From the NCBI GenBank assembly GCA_046530935.1, contig JBHEQW010000063.1:1-10226 (forward strand): a DNA stretch of 10,226 nt. Direction: 5' to 3'. Shown here piece by piece: positions 1 to 8,089 of this stretch. Below the pieces are notes generated by a model. It had not been told where the DNA came from. It did no database searches and saw only the letters and a program-made list of their open reading frames with translations. Position numbers and translations under genes: made by a program. The stretch comes from Arsenophonus sp046530935. Lineage in GTDB: Bacteria > Pseudomonadota > Gammaproteobacteria > Enterobacterales > Enterobacteriaceae. How positions within the stretch are numbered: the first letter of the stretch is position 1; every line of letters starts with the position of its first letter.

Positions 1-300
1 ATGCCAATTTTCTCTAAAATTTATCTAAAGCAAGATAAATGTTAATTGCTGATTTTTGAATATGCATAGCGACAAGTAAAATAATCTGTTGCTATGGAGT
101 GCTACGGAAGCATCGAAAAAAAATAAGTTCAGCATATGGTTATTGTCTCTAAGTATAAAAATTCTTTTCATATCATAAAGTTATGATATGCTTGAGTTAT
201 TGCGATCATGCATCACCTATCATTCTAATCAAAATTTAATTCTAATAAGACTAGGTTTTTATTAGCTAAAAGACGATTGCATTAATAATTAGATATAAAT
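1..300. other. Unassigned AT-rich region
   Basis: I see no reading frame of useful length and no recognisable protein fragment on either strand. The only structure is a short-spacer palindrome at 169-190. The right end adjoins the 3' end of the IS1595-family relic (copy C), so part of this stretch may be the terminal non-coding part of that element, but I could not define an element boundary. Confidence 0.5.
169..190. repeat. Palindrome with 2-nt spacer
   Basis: Two perfect 10-base arms (CATATCATAA and its reverse complement) flank the spacer AG. There is no adjacent T-run that would make it a convincing Rho-independent terminator. It could be an operator-like site or a hairpin of an extinct transcript; no function can be assigned. 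Confidence 0.6.
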
Positions 301-309
301 GGCTTTCAT

Positions 310-1295
310 GGCAAAGTATGTTGCTTTGCTTGCAAAGCAACATCTAACCACGTCTCTATATTCAATTATTTTTATTTCAAACAATCTTTTTAAGGATGGA
401 TAATTTTGTAAATAAAATGAGCTTACAGCATGGAATCTATTCACAAATCCTTTTAATCACTTGATATAACTGTTAAGATTTTGAATCTGGAATTCCTTAT
501 CAATAACTATCTAATTATCTAACATTAGTTAATGGATAGTGATTAATTTCATGCTTATTGGCAAATATTTCCTACCATTTGCTCCCATTCTAGAAAAGAA
601 TAAACTTTTTATTGATGATCGGTTCAAGAAAAGATCTAATGCAATATACTTTGCATTAAACTCTTTAAAAATCTCATTGCTCATACATGATGCCATGCCA
701 ATATATGGCGATCAAGATCAAGATTCATTTTTTCCTTTTATCTCCTTCTCTTCAGCATTTTCTAGTTTTTCTATTTGGAAAAAAATAACCATTCCATTTA
801 AAAGGTTCAGAAAAAATATTTTGTTTGCTTCAATAATACCATTTAATACAAACTCATGTTTGCTGTAGCCCTTGAAACAAGGAAGTAGAATAGTGATTCT
901 GGCACCATCTAAAGCATGTTTTCAAATCAACGCCTATTTATTTTTCTGACTCACATAAAGTCAAGCTATTCAAGATACATCAAAGATAACTAAACCATTT
1001 ATCCTTGTGATATAGTTTCTCAAGAGGAGGATTTTTAAGTAATATTCTTAAATGTTTTTCTGCAATCAGAAATTTTACAACGATATTGCTATAACCCTAA
1101 TGAGTATTCCACGGCGTATAACATTGTGATTGTGACAATATGGGTAGGACAACTGGAATGACTGGCTTCAATGCATAAATCGATATCATCCGAAAGATGA
1201 TCACACAGAGCCAACTAATGAGATGCAAATTTATGGTGGCAGGAAGTGAGGAATGAGTGTCTTTGATTTGTATGACTGTTTGCTTTTTCATAAAA
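310..1295 (-). pseudogene. IS1595-family transposase relic (copy C)
   Basis: This is the remains of a DDE-type transposase of the IS1595 (ISXO2-like) class. Read on the minus strand with several frame changes, the order of signatures is that of the family. A zinc-ribbon-like patch with QYRC and DCRKTF lies near 1095-1040. The catalytic D-E segment follows as GIIEANKIFFL at 840-808, where the family has a form like GIVEADETFFL. Next come VIDKEFQIQNLNSY near 506-463 and LKGFVNRFHAVSS near 456-418, matching the family's C-terminal HIQNVNxYHxRLKxWxxRFHGV pattern. The catalytic aspartate position now reads asparagine (EAN). An ATG at 1291 begins a plausible N terminus. Roughly 320 codons are represented, about full length. 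Many stops interrupt it, so it is inactive. The same sequence recurs on the plus strand near 8090-8810. Confidence 0.78.
318..343. repeat. Perfect 12-bp inverted repeat with 2-nt spacer
   Basis: ATGTTGCTTTGC, spacer TT, then its exact reverse complement. It sits at the 3' end of IS1595 copy C. The matching place in copy D, near 8768-8785, has only an imperfect version. The perfect arms therefore either reflect the original element end better or arose later by template-switch repair. Confidence 0.65.
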
Positions 1296-1299
1296 AACT

Positions 1300-2177
1300 C
1301 TCTTTGTAGAGAGAAAATCCTTTCATACAGTATAAGAAATTTCTAGCAAGAACCTTTATCAACATAGTCATATCCTCAATTTACCAAAAAATAAAGCTAG
1401 AGCGGATCGTTTAAATGACGTAGGTATAGCTATTGCCTGTTCTTTTCAAATCATTTCTGTCTCAGTCTGCTGATGGTACTGGCAGAGAGGCTATATACTT
1501 TCTCACCTGAAATGACTCTCAAATCTACATGAAAATCACAATGTAGATACATCGTATCTAGTTACCATGATATCAACTCTTAGACGTTTTTTATATATTT
1601 TAAATAAGGCGCTAGCAAGAAGCTGTTAAAGTATATTCAATTGCCACTTCTATTCATCCATTAATCTTAGGCATTTTACTCTCAACATCGCCAATACTAA
1701 TTTATATAGTTCATTATGATAAATAAGCGGTTATGGACGACGTCATGGTGCCACTTGACAAGGCGGCATTCAGCATAATATTGTTGAATCATGGCTTATT
1801 CCTAGCTCAGCTTCAACGGATGTGGCTATTAGATTTCTTGGCACTATTATAGATGAGTTCATGCAATGGATCATAGGTAATATTTCTAGTTTAGCGGATA
1901 CCTATTAGGATAGACTTTTTATGGCATATCATCTCTCTGTTATTAAAATTATCCACGAAATTAATTACTAGGGCACATGCTAGTATCTCTTAAACCTCAT
2001 AAAGCAAAAATGAGGATAACTTTCTTGAAACTTTTTATTAATTTAAGAATGATTTATTAAGCTTACTTGCTGCCTCCATGCTTGAATAGCACTTTATTTT
2101 ATCCATACCAGCATTTTGAATTTAATAAAGATTATGATCCTAGTTGAGGTTATTATTGGATTTATATTTATTGATTG
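1300..2177. other. Unassigned region with possible unknown gene relic
   Basis: This region lies between IS1595 copy C and IS91-like copy A, and I found no second copy of it in the window. On the plus strand one stretch, about 1765-1910, stays open for roughly 49 codons and includes a hydrophobic patch around IRFLGTIIDEFMQWIIGN. A second hydrophobic patch (LILGILLSTSPILIYIV) lies near 1660-1715 in another frame. The pattern could be an eroded membrane protein gene. There is a faint resemblance to the N-terminal part of DotA/TraY conjugation proteins, too weak to name it. It may equally be a chance open frame. Confidence 0.3.
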
Positions 2178-2344
2178 ATGGTTAAAAAATTAAATTGTTT
2201 TTTAATAAAGACGAAAAACTATCCAAATTTTTGCTAAAAGAAGATGAAATTGTTTTATTGTGTAATCTTATTGTAAACAAAAATTTCATCAAAGCGTGTA
2301 TTTTTTAATCTAATGCACTAATATTAGAAATATTTAACCATAGG

Positions 2345-3560
2345 TTAAGCTCTTGAAAGTATTTTTTCCATTTTATAAATTCTTTCTAACAAGAATTACG
2401 TTTCCTGTTTGCTAACCTCATGAGCCTCGATAAAAAGTAGCCTGTCACTACACAGAATACATTTATACGGATCTCTCTTTACGCAAAAATTCTTGCATAA
2501 GAATAGAGAATTCTAGTTTTCCAGTTTTTGCGAGCTATCATCTCTATCGTCTTTTAACACTTTCAGTAATAATGTGCCTTGTTTAGGATTCAACAATAGT
2601 CCATACTAAGTATAGTAATGCACAATCTTAAAATAACTCCTCGGAATATGGTAATATAGCCCCCAATCATCTCTTCCTTCATCGTGGTCTATGGGCCTGT
2701 ACTGCTTAAGTCAGCTGTCGCCAGTACTAATGATGTACAAGCGCACCTACAAAGCGTGCGATAATACTGTAGTTTTAACGCGGATATCGAATGATGTTTA
2801 AGGTGGAGTCGTCTGAGATATTTTACGCTATGCAAGATCCGTTTTTTCTTTTTAGCGAAGTGAGCTTTCCGGTAACATTTCATTTTGGTTACGCACTTTC
2901 TTCATTTAGATAACGCTTAAATTGCTTCTTAGCGCCGAATATTTTGCTAAAATCAAAGGAAGACTACTGAAATTTATCAGCTTATACCTGTAACGCAGCA
3001 ACCACATACATCACTTCGCCAGATTTCTTCGCGCATTCTTTTTTTTGAAGACAGCTTATGGGCCATACACATGTTTAATATTAAGAGCTCTAGGAGTGAT
3101 AGAGAGATGAGCATGTAGATATTGATTGAGTTATCGAGCATAAAGTGTGTAAGGAATAGAAACTATCAATTTCAATAGTCTGTTTGTGTGCCAAGTGCAC
3201 CAAAGATGGTAAACGCGCGCGTAGAGCTTGCCGAGCTGCGCAAAAAAATGTACTTAGTTCCGAACAAGATATTTATTGAAAAAAAGGTTAAAAAAGATGG
3301 GAAAGAAAATGTACTATAGTGAAAATAATATGTTGCCAGTTGCAGTTGAGTAAAATATGAAACTGTTGTGCTAATCACTACTCGGTAGCTTGAAGTTATA
3401 TGAACTGCATGCTTTTTACTTACAGTTTTGGCAAAAAAATGGCAGCGTGAACATTCATAAGAGGGATAGCAGTATCGATGAATTTATAAACCAACCCAAT
3501 AGGCACGAGTGCAGCACAGATAAGCATTAATCATCATCTTGTTCGTATTTGTTAGATCTA
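2345..3560 (-). pseudogene. IS91-family transposase relic (copy A)
   Basis: This is the remains of a rolling-circle (HUH, Rep-like) transposase that would nick and transfer single-stranded DNA. On the minus strand, with frame changes, the order is as follows. A cysteine-rich patch near 3465-3400 corresponds to the N-terminal zinc-binding domain. IFGALGTQTD near 3210-3180 matches the family's LFGALHTYGRxLN. LNQYLHAHLSL includes an HAH triplet at 3115-3107, corresponding to the HUH metal-binding motif. HFAKKKKRILHSVKYLRR near 2860-2805 matches the HFAKKTxxxWHTVKYLGRY block. HIPRSYFKIVHYY near 2635 matches HIPARHFKMVRYY. Near the C terminus DPYKCILCSDRLLF lies around 2470, and the frame ends at TAA 2345. 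Internal stops and shifts make it nonfunctional. The N-terminal end is uncertain. Confidence 0.8.
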
Positions 3561-3579
3561 TTGGCTAAGTTATCTTTGT

Positions 3580-4060
3580 GTTTATTTAAGATATTGAATA
3601 AGGAGAGTTGGGATTATAGTATAGTTCACTATAGGTGATGAACTCATCTGTAATCTATACTTTCAGTCAATCCTACCATCAAATTCAGTTGTAGCAGAGA
3701 CGCCATCAGCTTATCTGTGTGCGTTGATCAAAACCATAGATAATCGTAAGTAGAGGTAGGATAATAGTTGCATGTTGAGAAAAAATTTAGGATGGTCTGT
3801 ATCAGACGTAATGCTGTATGGCTCTTTTTGCATGTCATAAAAAATTTAGTTGGTCTGTTATTATTAATTTCGTGATTGAGATCATAAAGCGATTCGAATA
3901 ATCGAGAAGTGTAACACGTGAAGTTGCTAGCGTGTTGTCTTTCTGATTTTTCTCGGTTTCTACTTTCTAGTAGATTTGTTTAGAGACATCTGGATAAATT
4001 CCTAAAAAAATTAATATATCGTAGAGTATATAACAGTAATCAGACCATTAACTTCTCAGA
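3580..4060 (-). pseudogene. Upstream accessory region of IS91-like copy A
   Basis: This segment precedes the transposase within copy A and is clearly homologous to 5790-6240 of copy B, so it belongs to the element. A shared reading such as IIYxFDQ (near 3745-3725, and near 6087-6110 in copy B) suggests it once coded for protein in the same direction as the transposase. IS91 itself carries a small upstream ORF (ORF121) in this position, and several IS91 relatives carry a tyrosine-recombinase gene there. I could not identify recombinase catalytic residues, so the product stays unknown. Confidence 0.4.
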
Positions 4061-4121
4061 AGCAGAGTAGCTCCACACACTCAGCGACGCTTACACCATA
4101 GTGTGCTATGTGTTCTAATTT

Positions 4122-4141
4122 ATTAGTATAATTATACTAAT
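4122..4141. repeat. 20-bp perfect AT-rich palindrome beside IS91-like copy A
   Basis: ATTAGTATAA is followed directly by its reverse complement with no spacer. It starts six bases outside the 4115 end of copy A. Copy B has no such sequence, so it is part of the flank rather than of the element. Confidence 0.6.
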
Positions 4142-4495
4142 TATTTTTAATGCATCTTATATATTAAAGTATAGATATTATCTATAACAATTATTTTTAA
4201 TTTAATAAATTATTTTCATTATCAATAAATAACTTGTTTAAGTAATGCGTTATTAATATATAATATTAATGTTTAACTCTCAAAAATAAGGAATGATTTA
4301 ATATTAATACAATTAATTATATTGATATTTTGGCTGATGTTAAATGACTATTTAATAATGGTTTTATTTTCTCTGAAATATATTTTTAATAAATACAATT
4401 ATCTAATTTCACAAAATAAATATCGTGAAATTATAATTATTGGGATCAATAATATCATTAGCAATATTAGGATAGGTTACTATTATAAGTTTTGC

Positions 4496-4510
4496 TAGCT
4501 ATAATAGCTA
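4496..4510. repeat. Short palindrome TAGCTAT-A-ATAGCTA
   Basis: Seven-base perfect arms around one central base. It may be a chance product of AT-rich decay; no function assigned. Confidence 0.35.
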
Positions 4511-4650
4511 CCTTCAATCCCTTGGATTGTTATACTAATTTTTTCTATAGTTGAGCTTAATTTTTAAGTTTAAGCTTATTTCTAGTATAGGGAGATTTCT
4601 GAGTTTGTGGCATATCCTGCTGATTAATTTCGTGAACGATTTTAACATCA

Positions 4651-5719
4651 GAGATGATGATAAGGCGTGGAAAAATCTACTCTACTGGTGTATCTTCGAA
4701 ACCAGATATTATCTGTGATCTCTTGAATGAACTTATCAGTAATGGTGCCAGCTACTTGATAGCTACATCTGCTAGCTACATCTGCATTAAGGATGTGCTT
4801 TTTGAAGACATGCGCTACGGAAACACCCTGAACGCTACCTTATCAATTGGAAGGTCACAAGACCAGTCATATCTAATGGTTATTTTATGCAGTGAACTGT
4901 ACAGACTGGTATTGGATATGTTGAGATTACCCTACTTAAAGTCAAGGTGGAGATCACAGCGGCAACGGAATAAGCTTTAACAGCTCGTTGCTATTGCCTT
5001 ATTTAAAACGGACAAAAACATCTGAGAGTTGCTGCCATAGCTTTGTACCTGCAAAGCTATATCCAACGATAAATTTTACGAAGCCATGTTGATGCTTATT
5101 GGTAAAAAAGACATTGTCTCTCTGCTGCCAATACGATCAACAGATTGAAACAGCAATAGCTTAATAGCTCAAAGAGGACAGGCAGGCAATGCTGCATGCG
5201 TGATTTTAAGTTTATACGCACTACGTTTATTTCTTTTCAGATGCTATAGATAGTCTTCTATAGGCAAGATGATCGCCTTTGCATGCTGTGTCAACAGCGG
5301 TATCACTAAAAATGGAAGCAAGTAGCTAGTTATGCTTTAAGCTTGAGTTGTATAGAGTTAAGAAGCAAACTTAGCCGAACTAACTTCTCAATGTCTTCTG
5401 AGCACCTGGCTTATAACATTATCTACCAAGGTTTGCTTACTTGTGACAAGCCGCCATTAATTTTTTGAATGTAATGAAAAAAGCTTCTTAAACACGCAGC
5501 AGCAACGCTGTTGTGTACACAAAACAGTTAATGTTGCTGTTGGGGGAGTGCATTACTCTCTCAAAGGCACCTCCACACAGAAAATTAAGTCTGAGTTGGG
5601 TGAAGTCATGTCGAGCAGAGAGCTGTGATGCTGGTAATAACAACTTTGATATTTTCTTGATAAGATTTTCAGCAAAGTAACATCTGCATACCGATGAAGA
5701 ATCCGAGAAAGATTGAGAA
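4651..5719 (+). pseudogene. IS256-family transposase relic, 5' part
   Basis: This is the N-terminal and central part of a DDE transposase of the IS256/mutator type. An ATG at 4654 starts a frame containing DLLNELISNGASYLIATSA, resembling the family's N terminus (LTEVLRxGARxLLAQA). Further in, with frame changes, are VQTGIG (about 4899-4916), FNSSLLLPYLKRTKTSE (about 4975-5025, family FxSxILPPYLRRTKSxxE), ISNDKFYEAM (family ISTxDFxEAL) and LSAANTINRLK near 5115-5150. LTCDKPPL near 5440 marks the second catalytic aspartate (family VGDGALGFW). QQQRCCVHKTVNV at 5497-5535 matches the diagnostic RCWVHKTxNV. It ends in the codons for D-stop-E where copy B is inserted. A perfect 13-base tandem duplication at 4760-4785 is one of several inactivating changes. 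Confidence 0.85.
4760..4785. repeat. Tandem duplication of 13 bases
   Basis: TAGCTACATCTGC is present twice in direct succession (4760-4772 and 4773-4785) with no mismatch. It lies inside the IS256-family transposase relic and adds a non-multiple of three, so it breaks the frame. The identity of the two units suggests it arose later than much of the surrounding decay. Confidence 0.8.
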
Positions 5720-5789
5720 GAACATAGCACACACTATGGTGTAATTGACATACAGATAAGCCGCTTCTCGAGGGGAATATTCATGATTT

Positions 5790-6240
5790 AAGTACTGTTT
5801 TATACCATGCGATATGTTATTTTTTCAGAAATTTATCTAGATGGTCTCGTAATAAATCTCATAGAAAGAACAAACAGAATATACTGGAAGACAACACGCA
5901 ATTTCAAGTGTTTTATACCGCATGTTTATTCGAAGTGCTTTATGATTTTCCTCTAAAAATCAAGGATGATAGATTAGTAGACCGACTGAATTTTTCATGA
6001 CACACAAAAAAATGTAATAAAACAATGCATTCTACTCAAATCCTCGATTTTTTTTGACATGCAAGTATTATCCGACCACACTGGAAATTATCTATAGTTT
6101 TGATCAAAACGCTCAGCCAAAAGCTGATGAAACTTGGATAGATATGCATTTATGGATGCAAATGACTAAAAGTATGCTTGGCAATGAATGCATCTATAGA
6201 AAAGTAGGAATAATCTTGTCTCCTTACCACTTTGAATAAA
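5790..6240 (+). pseudogene. Upstream accessory region of IS91-like copy B
   Basis: Homologous to 3580-4060 of copy A and lying directly upstream of the transposase. The longest surviving open part is 6054-6239 (about 61 codons), containing IIYSFDQNAQPKADE and ending just before the transposase region. Position suggests an ORF121-like or integrase-like accessory gene of IS91 relatives. I see no clear tyrosine-recombinase R-H-R-Y set, so no function is claimed. The nucleotide match with copy A includes indels, so no intact protein is encoded in either. Confidence 0.4.
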
Positions 6241-6289
6241 CACAAAGATAACTTGTCCTATAGACATGATGAATGCTGGTAGAATGATG

Positions 6290-7587
6290 ATTCTATTTCT
6301 TTGGTAGATAAAAAGATGGTAATTTATTCAAATGTAACACACTCACAGATAACCTAAAGTGCTTTCAGGATTGAAATGACTGCTTGCTGTAATAAATTTT
6401 TTAAAAAATGCGCTTAAAGTATCAAGTCTTTTGACACAGTTATATGTTTAGCGAATGCTTACCTGCTAGATTTCTCCCATGTAGTGGTTATTTGCTACAC
6501 ATATGGAAGATAACTGTGCTGTGCCTTTCTACTTAATATTCATATCGCTGTTTTTTTTTGGTAAATCTGTAAGTAAAAAGTCTGTAGTTCATGCTGTTTC
6601 AAAGTTACCGAGCAGTGATTAGCACAGCAGATTTATATTTTAGTCAACTGCAACTGGCAACATTTATTTTTACTATACTCCATCTTTTTGGTCTTTTTTC
6701 AATAACAAGTACCAGATAATTAAGACTCTATTTTAGACCTATCTATCCTGCGCTATCCTTGCAATAGGAATGCAAACAGGGTAATCAAAATTAGCATCTT
6801 TTATGCCTTTCACATTTTTGGTCAACAACTCAATCAATATCCGCATGTTCATGTCTTCGTCGTTACTCATGTAGATCTGAATATTAAACATGCTGTATGG
6901 TGTTGAGCTGTTCTTCAAAAAAAATAAGCAAAAAATCTTTGGATGAGATGCTGTTGTCATCAGGTTGCTGCGTTATAGCTATGTCTGATAAATTCTAGTG
7001 CTCTTCATAGTTTGTGGCATATCTGCACCAAAATAGTGACATTATTACTTGAATTCACGTAAATGTATGAGACTTTACTGGAAAGTTTACTTTGCTAAAA
7101 AGACGAAAGGTTCGTGGCATATCATAAAATACTTCTGGTTGCTACCTTAAAACGTCAACAAGTGTATCTGCGTTAAAACTACTTCATTAGAAATGGTGAT
7201 AGTGCTTGGATATCATTAGTATGGAGTACCAAGAGTTAAGCAGTACCAGCAAGATAGCACCATAATGAAGCAAGAAATTATCGTGGGCTATATTAGCTAT
7301 ATTCCTAAGGAGGTATTTTAAGATGGTATGTTACTATTATTTTTTTGTTGAATAGTATATATAGTATATATAAATGAGGCATCTTATTATTGAAGGTATA
7401 TAAAGCAATGAAATGATGGCTTGCAAAAAATAGTAAAACTAGGATTAGCTGTTCTTATGGAAGAATTTTTGTCTAGAGGATCCATATAAATGGATCCTGT
7501 CCGCTAACAGGTTACTTTTTATCTGCGCTATCAGTTTAGCAAACAGCAACGGAATTCTTGTCAGAAAGAATCCATAAAATTAAATAA
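6290..7587 (+). pseudogene. IS91-family transposase relic (copy B)
   Basis: An HUH rolling-circle transposase relic of near full length (about 430 codons, usual for IS91). In order, with frame changes: CKxKVCSSCCFKVTEQ near 6567-6615 (zinc-binding domain); NWQHL near 6650; FGQQLNQYPHVHVFV, with the HUH triplet HVH at 6844-6852; DLNIKHAVW near 6875-6900; WKVYFAKKTKGSWHIIKYF near 7080-7135, the family's most conserved block; KQEIIVGYISYIPKEVF near 7270-7320; MVCYYYFF just after it (family KMVRYYGFL); and DPYKWILSANRLLF near 7480-7520. The last frame stops at 7587. Several stops and at least two frame changes disrupt it. The start is uncertain. Confidence 0.85.
7477..7498. repeat. Hairpin AGGATCCAT-ATAA-ATGGATCCT
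   Basis: A perfect 9-base inverted repeat with a 4-base loop inside the C-terminal coding part of IS91-like copy B. The homologous place in copy A lacks the symmetry, so it is a later change in copy B and not an element signal. Confidence 0.5.
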
Positions 7588-7775
7588 CATGCGTATTAAG
7601 CAAAATCTATGGTTAATATCTCTAAAATTAGAGTTTTATATTAAAAACACAATTTCAATAAAATTTTTATCTACAGTAGTAGAACCAAACTAAAAACAAT
7701 TTTATCTCATTTTTATAATGGATAATAATACCTTTTGGTTTTTTATTTAAAAAAGCAATTCAATTTTCTAACTGT

Positions 7776-8033
7776 GAACTGCTGGTATTATACGACTTCC
7801 AGTTAGCGCCCTGTGGGATCAATAAGAACTACTAATCTCAATTGAATCGGTTTTTGTGCTACAGTAAGGGTATGGAAAAGCCTACACGCTAAAATTGTAG
7901 TTCAAAAAACAATTATTTAAATGCTATTTAAGCTTTTCTCAATTATGCTCATAAAAACTGAAACTGCAGATGATAAGGAGGTGGAACCTTGATCTGCTTA
8001 ACATGCTAGTAAACAACGTGCACTATTAAGTTA
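7776..8033 (+). pseudogene. IS256-family transposase relic, 3' part
   Basis: This is the C-terminal continuation of the transposase interrupted at 5719. It opens with ELLVLYDF at 7776-7799 (family ELLxFYDFPAEHW), followed by SIRTTN at 7819-7836. A shifted reading then gives I-E-S, where the family has the catalytic glutamate in NPIESTF, and then ATVR. Further on MLFKLFS near 7921-7941 corresponds to the family's MxFKL segment, leading to a fading C terminus around 8000-8030. Stops and small indels persist throughout. Together with 4651-5719 this accounts for about 440 codons, the expected size of the protein. Confidence 0.82.
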
Positions 8034-8059
8034 TAGAAAACAGATTCACGAAGCATCAG
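8034..8059 (-). repeat. Right terminal inverted repeat of IS256-family element
   Basis: Read on the minus strand, CTGATGCTTCGTGAATC and the following TTTTC resemble 4620-4647 (CTGATTAATTTCGTGAACG...TTTT), allowing a small gap. The pair lies just outside both ends of the transposase relic, as IS256-type terminal repeats should. The match is imperfect, as expected from the decay. Confidence 0.55.
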
Positions 8060-8089
8060 AGAAAGCCTAGCCTGCTATACATTATATTT

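Larger units (their letters stand above)
2178..4115 (-). mobile_element. Decayed IS91-family element, copy A
   Basis: Reverse-complemented, this segment aligns almost end to end with 5720-7775 (copy B), apart from small indels and one larger deletion of about 160 bases in copy A near 3530-3580. The length of about 1.9 kb and the content (a short upstream region followed by an HUH transposase) fit an IS91-type rolling-circle element. The outer end at 4115 reads GAAC then ACATAGCACAC in element orientation. The other end near 2178 reads AACCAT followed by CAAT in the flank, perhaps a decayed CAAG target. End positions are inferred from where similarity to copy B stops, so they are good to a few bases. 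No terminal inverted repeats are seen, as expected for IS91. Confidence 0.8.
4116..4619. other. Very AT-rich unassigned spacer
   Basis: This is the most AT-rich stretch of the left half, clearly poorer in G+C than the IS relics on both sides. No protein similarity was found in any frame. It holds two palindromes, at 4122-4141 and 4496-4510. It is probably eroded chromosomal spacer between the ends of IS91-like copy A and the IS256-family element. Confidence 0.5.
5720..7775 (+). mobile_element. Decayed IS91-family element, copy B, nested in IS256
   Basis: This is the counterpart of 2178-4115 in the opposite orientation, about 2.05 kb long. Its ends are unusually well fixed because the interrupted IS256 frame resumes across them. 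The left side reads GATTGAGAA up to 5719 and the right side GAACTGCTGG from 7776, together giving the codons of the family's D-x-E-E-L-L. GAAC occurs at 7776-7779, immediately after the 3' end, as expected for IS91, which inserts next to GAAC or CAAG. A second GAAC at 5720-5723 heads the element. It is either a 4-base duplication or the element's own first bases, since copy A also begins with GAAC. No terminal inverted repeats are seen. Confidence 0.85.
4620..8059 (+). mobile_element. Decayed IS256-family element, split by an IS91-like insertion
   Basis: A mutator-type IS whose outer ends are suggested by imperfect inverted repeats. Bases 4620-4647 (CTGATTAATTTCGTGAACG...) pair with the reverse complement of 8059-8034 (CTGATGCTTCGTGAATC...). 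Between them a transposase relic runs 4651-5719, is interrupted by IS91-like copy B (5720-7775), and resumes at 7776. Removing copy B leaves an element of about 1.4 kb, the usual size for IS256 relatives. I could not identify a target-site duplication. Confidence 0.72.

Noticed and set aside
539..868. 109-codon open frame on the plus strand
   Set aside because: It lies antisense to the IS1595-family transposase relic (copy C), whose conserved motifs read on the minus strand. The protein has no recognisable features.
2689..4980. Minus-strand frames 2689-2883 and 3172-3378 and plus-strand frame 4654-4980 as stand-alone genes
   Set aside because: They are on the right strand, but each is only one surviving segment of a longer broken transposase (IS91-like copy A or the IS256-family element) and not a separate gene.
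5488..5730. 80-codon open frame on the minus strand
   Set aside because: It is antisense to the IS256-family block RCCVHKTVNV at 5497-5535 and crosses the junction with IS91-like copy B.
3580..6240. CRISPR-like or defence-island interpretation of the inverted repeats
   Set aside because: There are only two copies, each about 2 kb, with transposase motifs; no short regularly spaced repeats and no cas-like proteins are visible.
6739..6960. 73-codon open frame on the minus strand, containing a phage-like sounding stretch MSNDEDMNMRILIELL
   Set aside because: The plus strand carries the IS91 HxH region (HVH at 6844-6852) and flanking family motifs, so this is an antisense shadow.
7357..7372. 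TATATAGTATATATA low-complexity run as a promoter or binding site
   Set aside because: It lies inside the decayed C-terminal part of IS91-like copy B and is explained by AT-biased decay.
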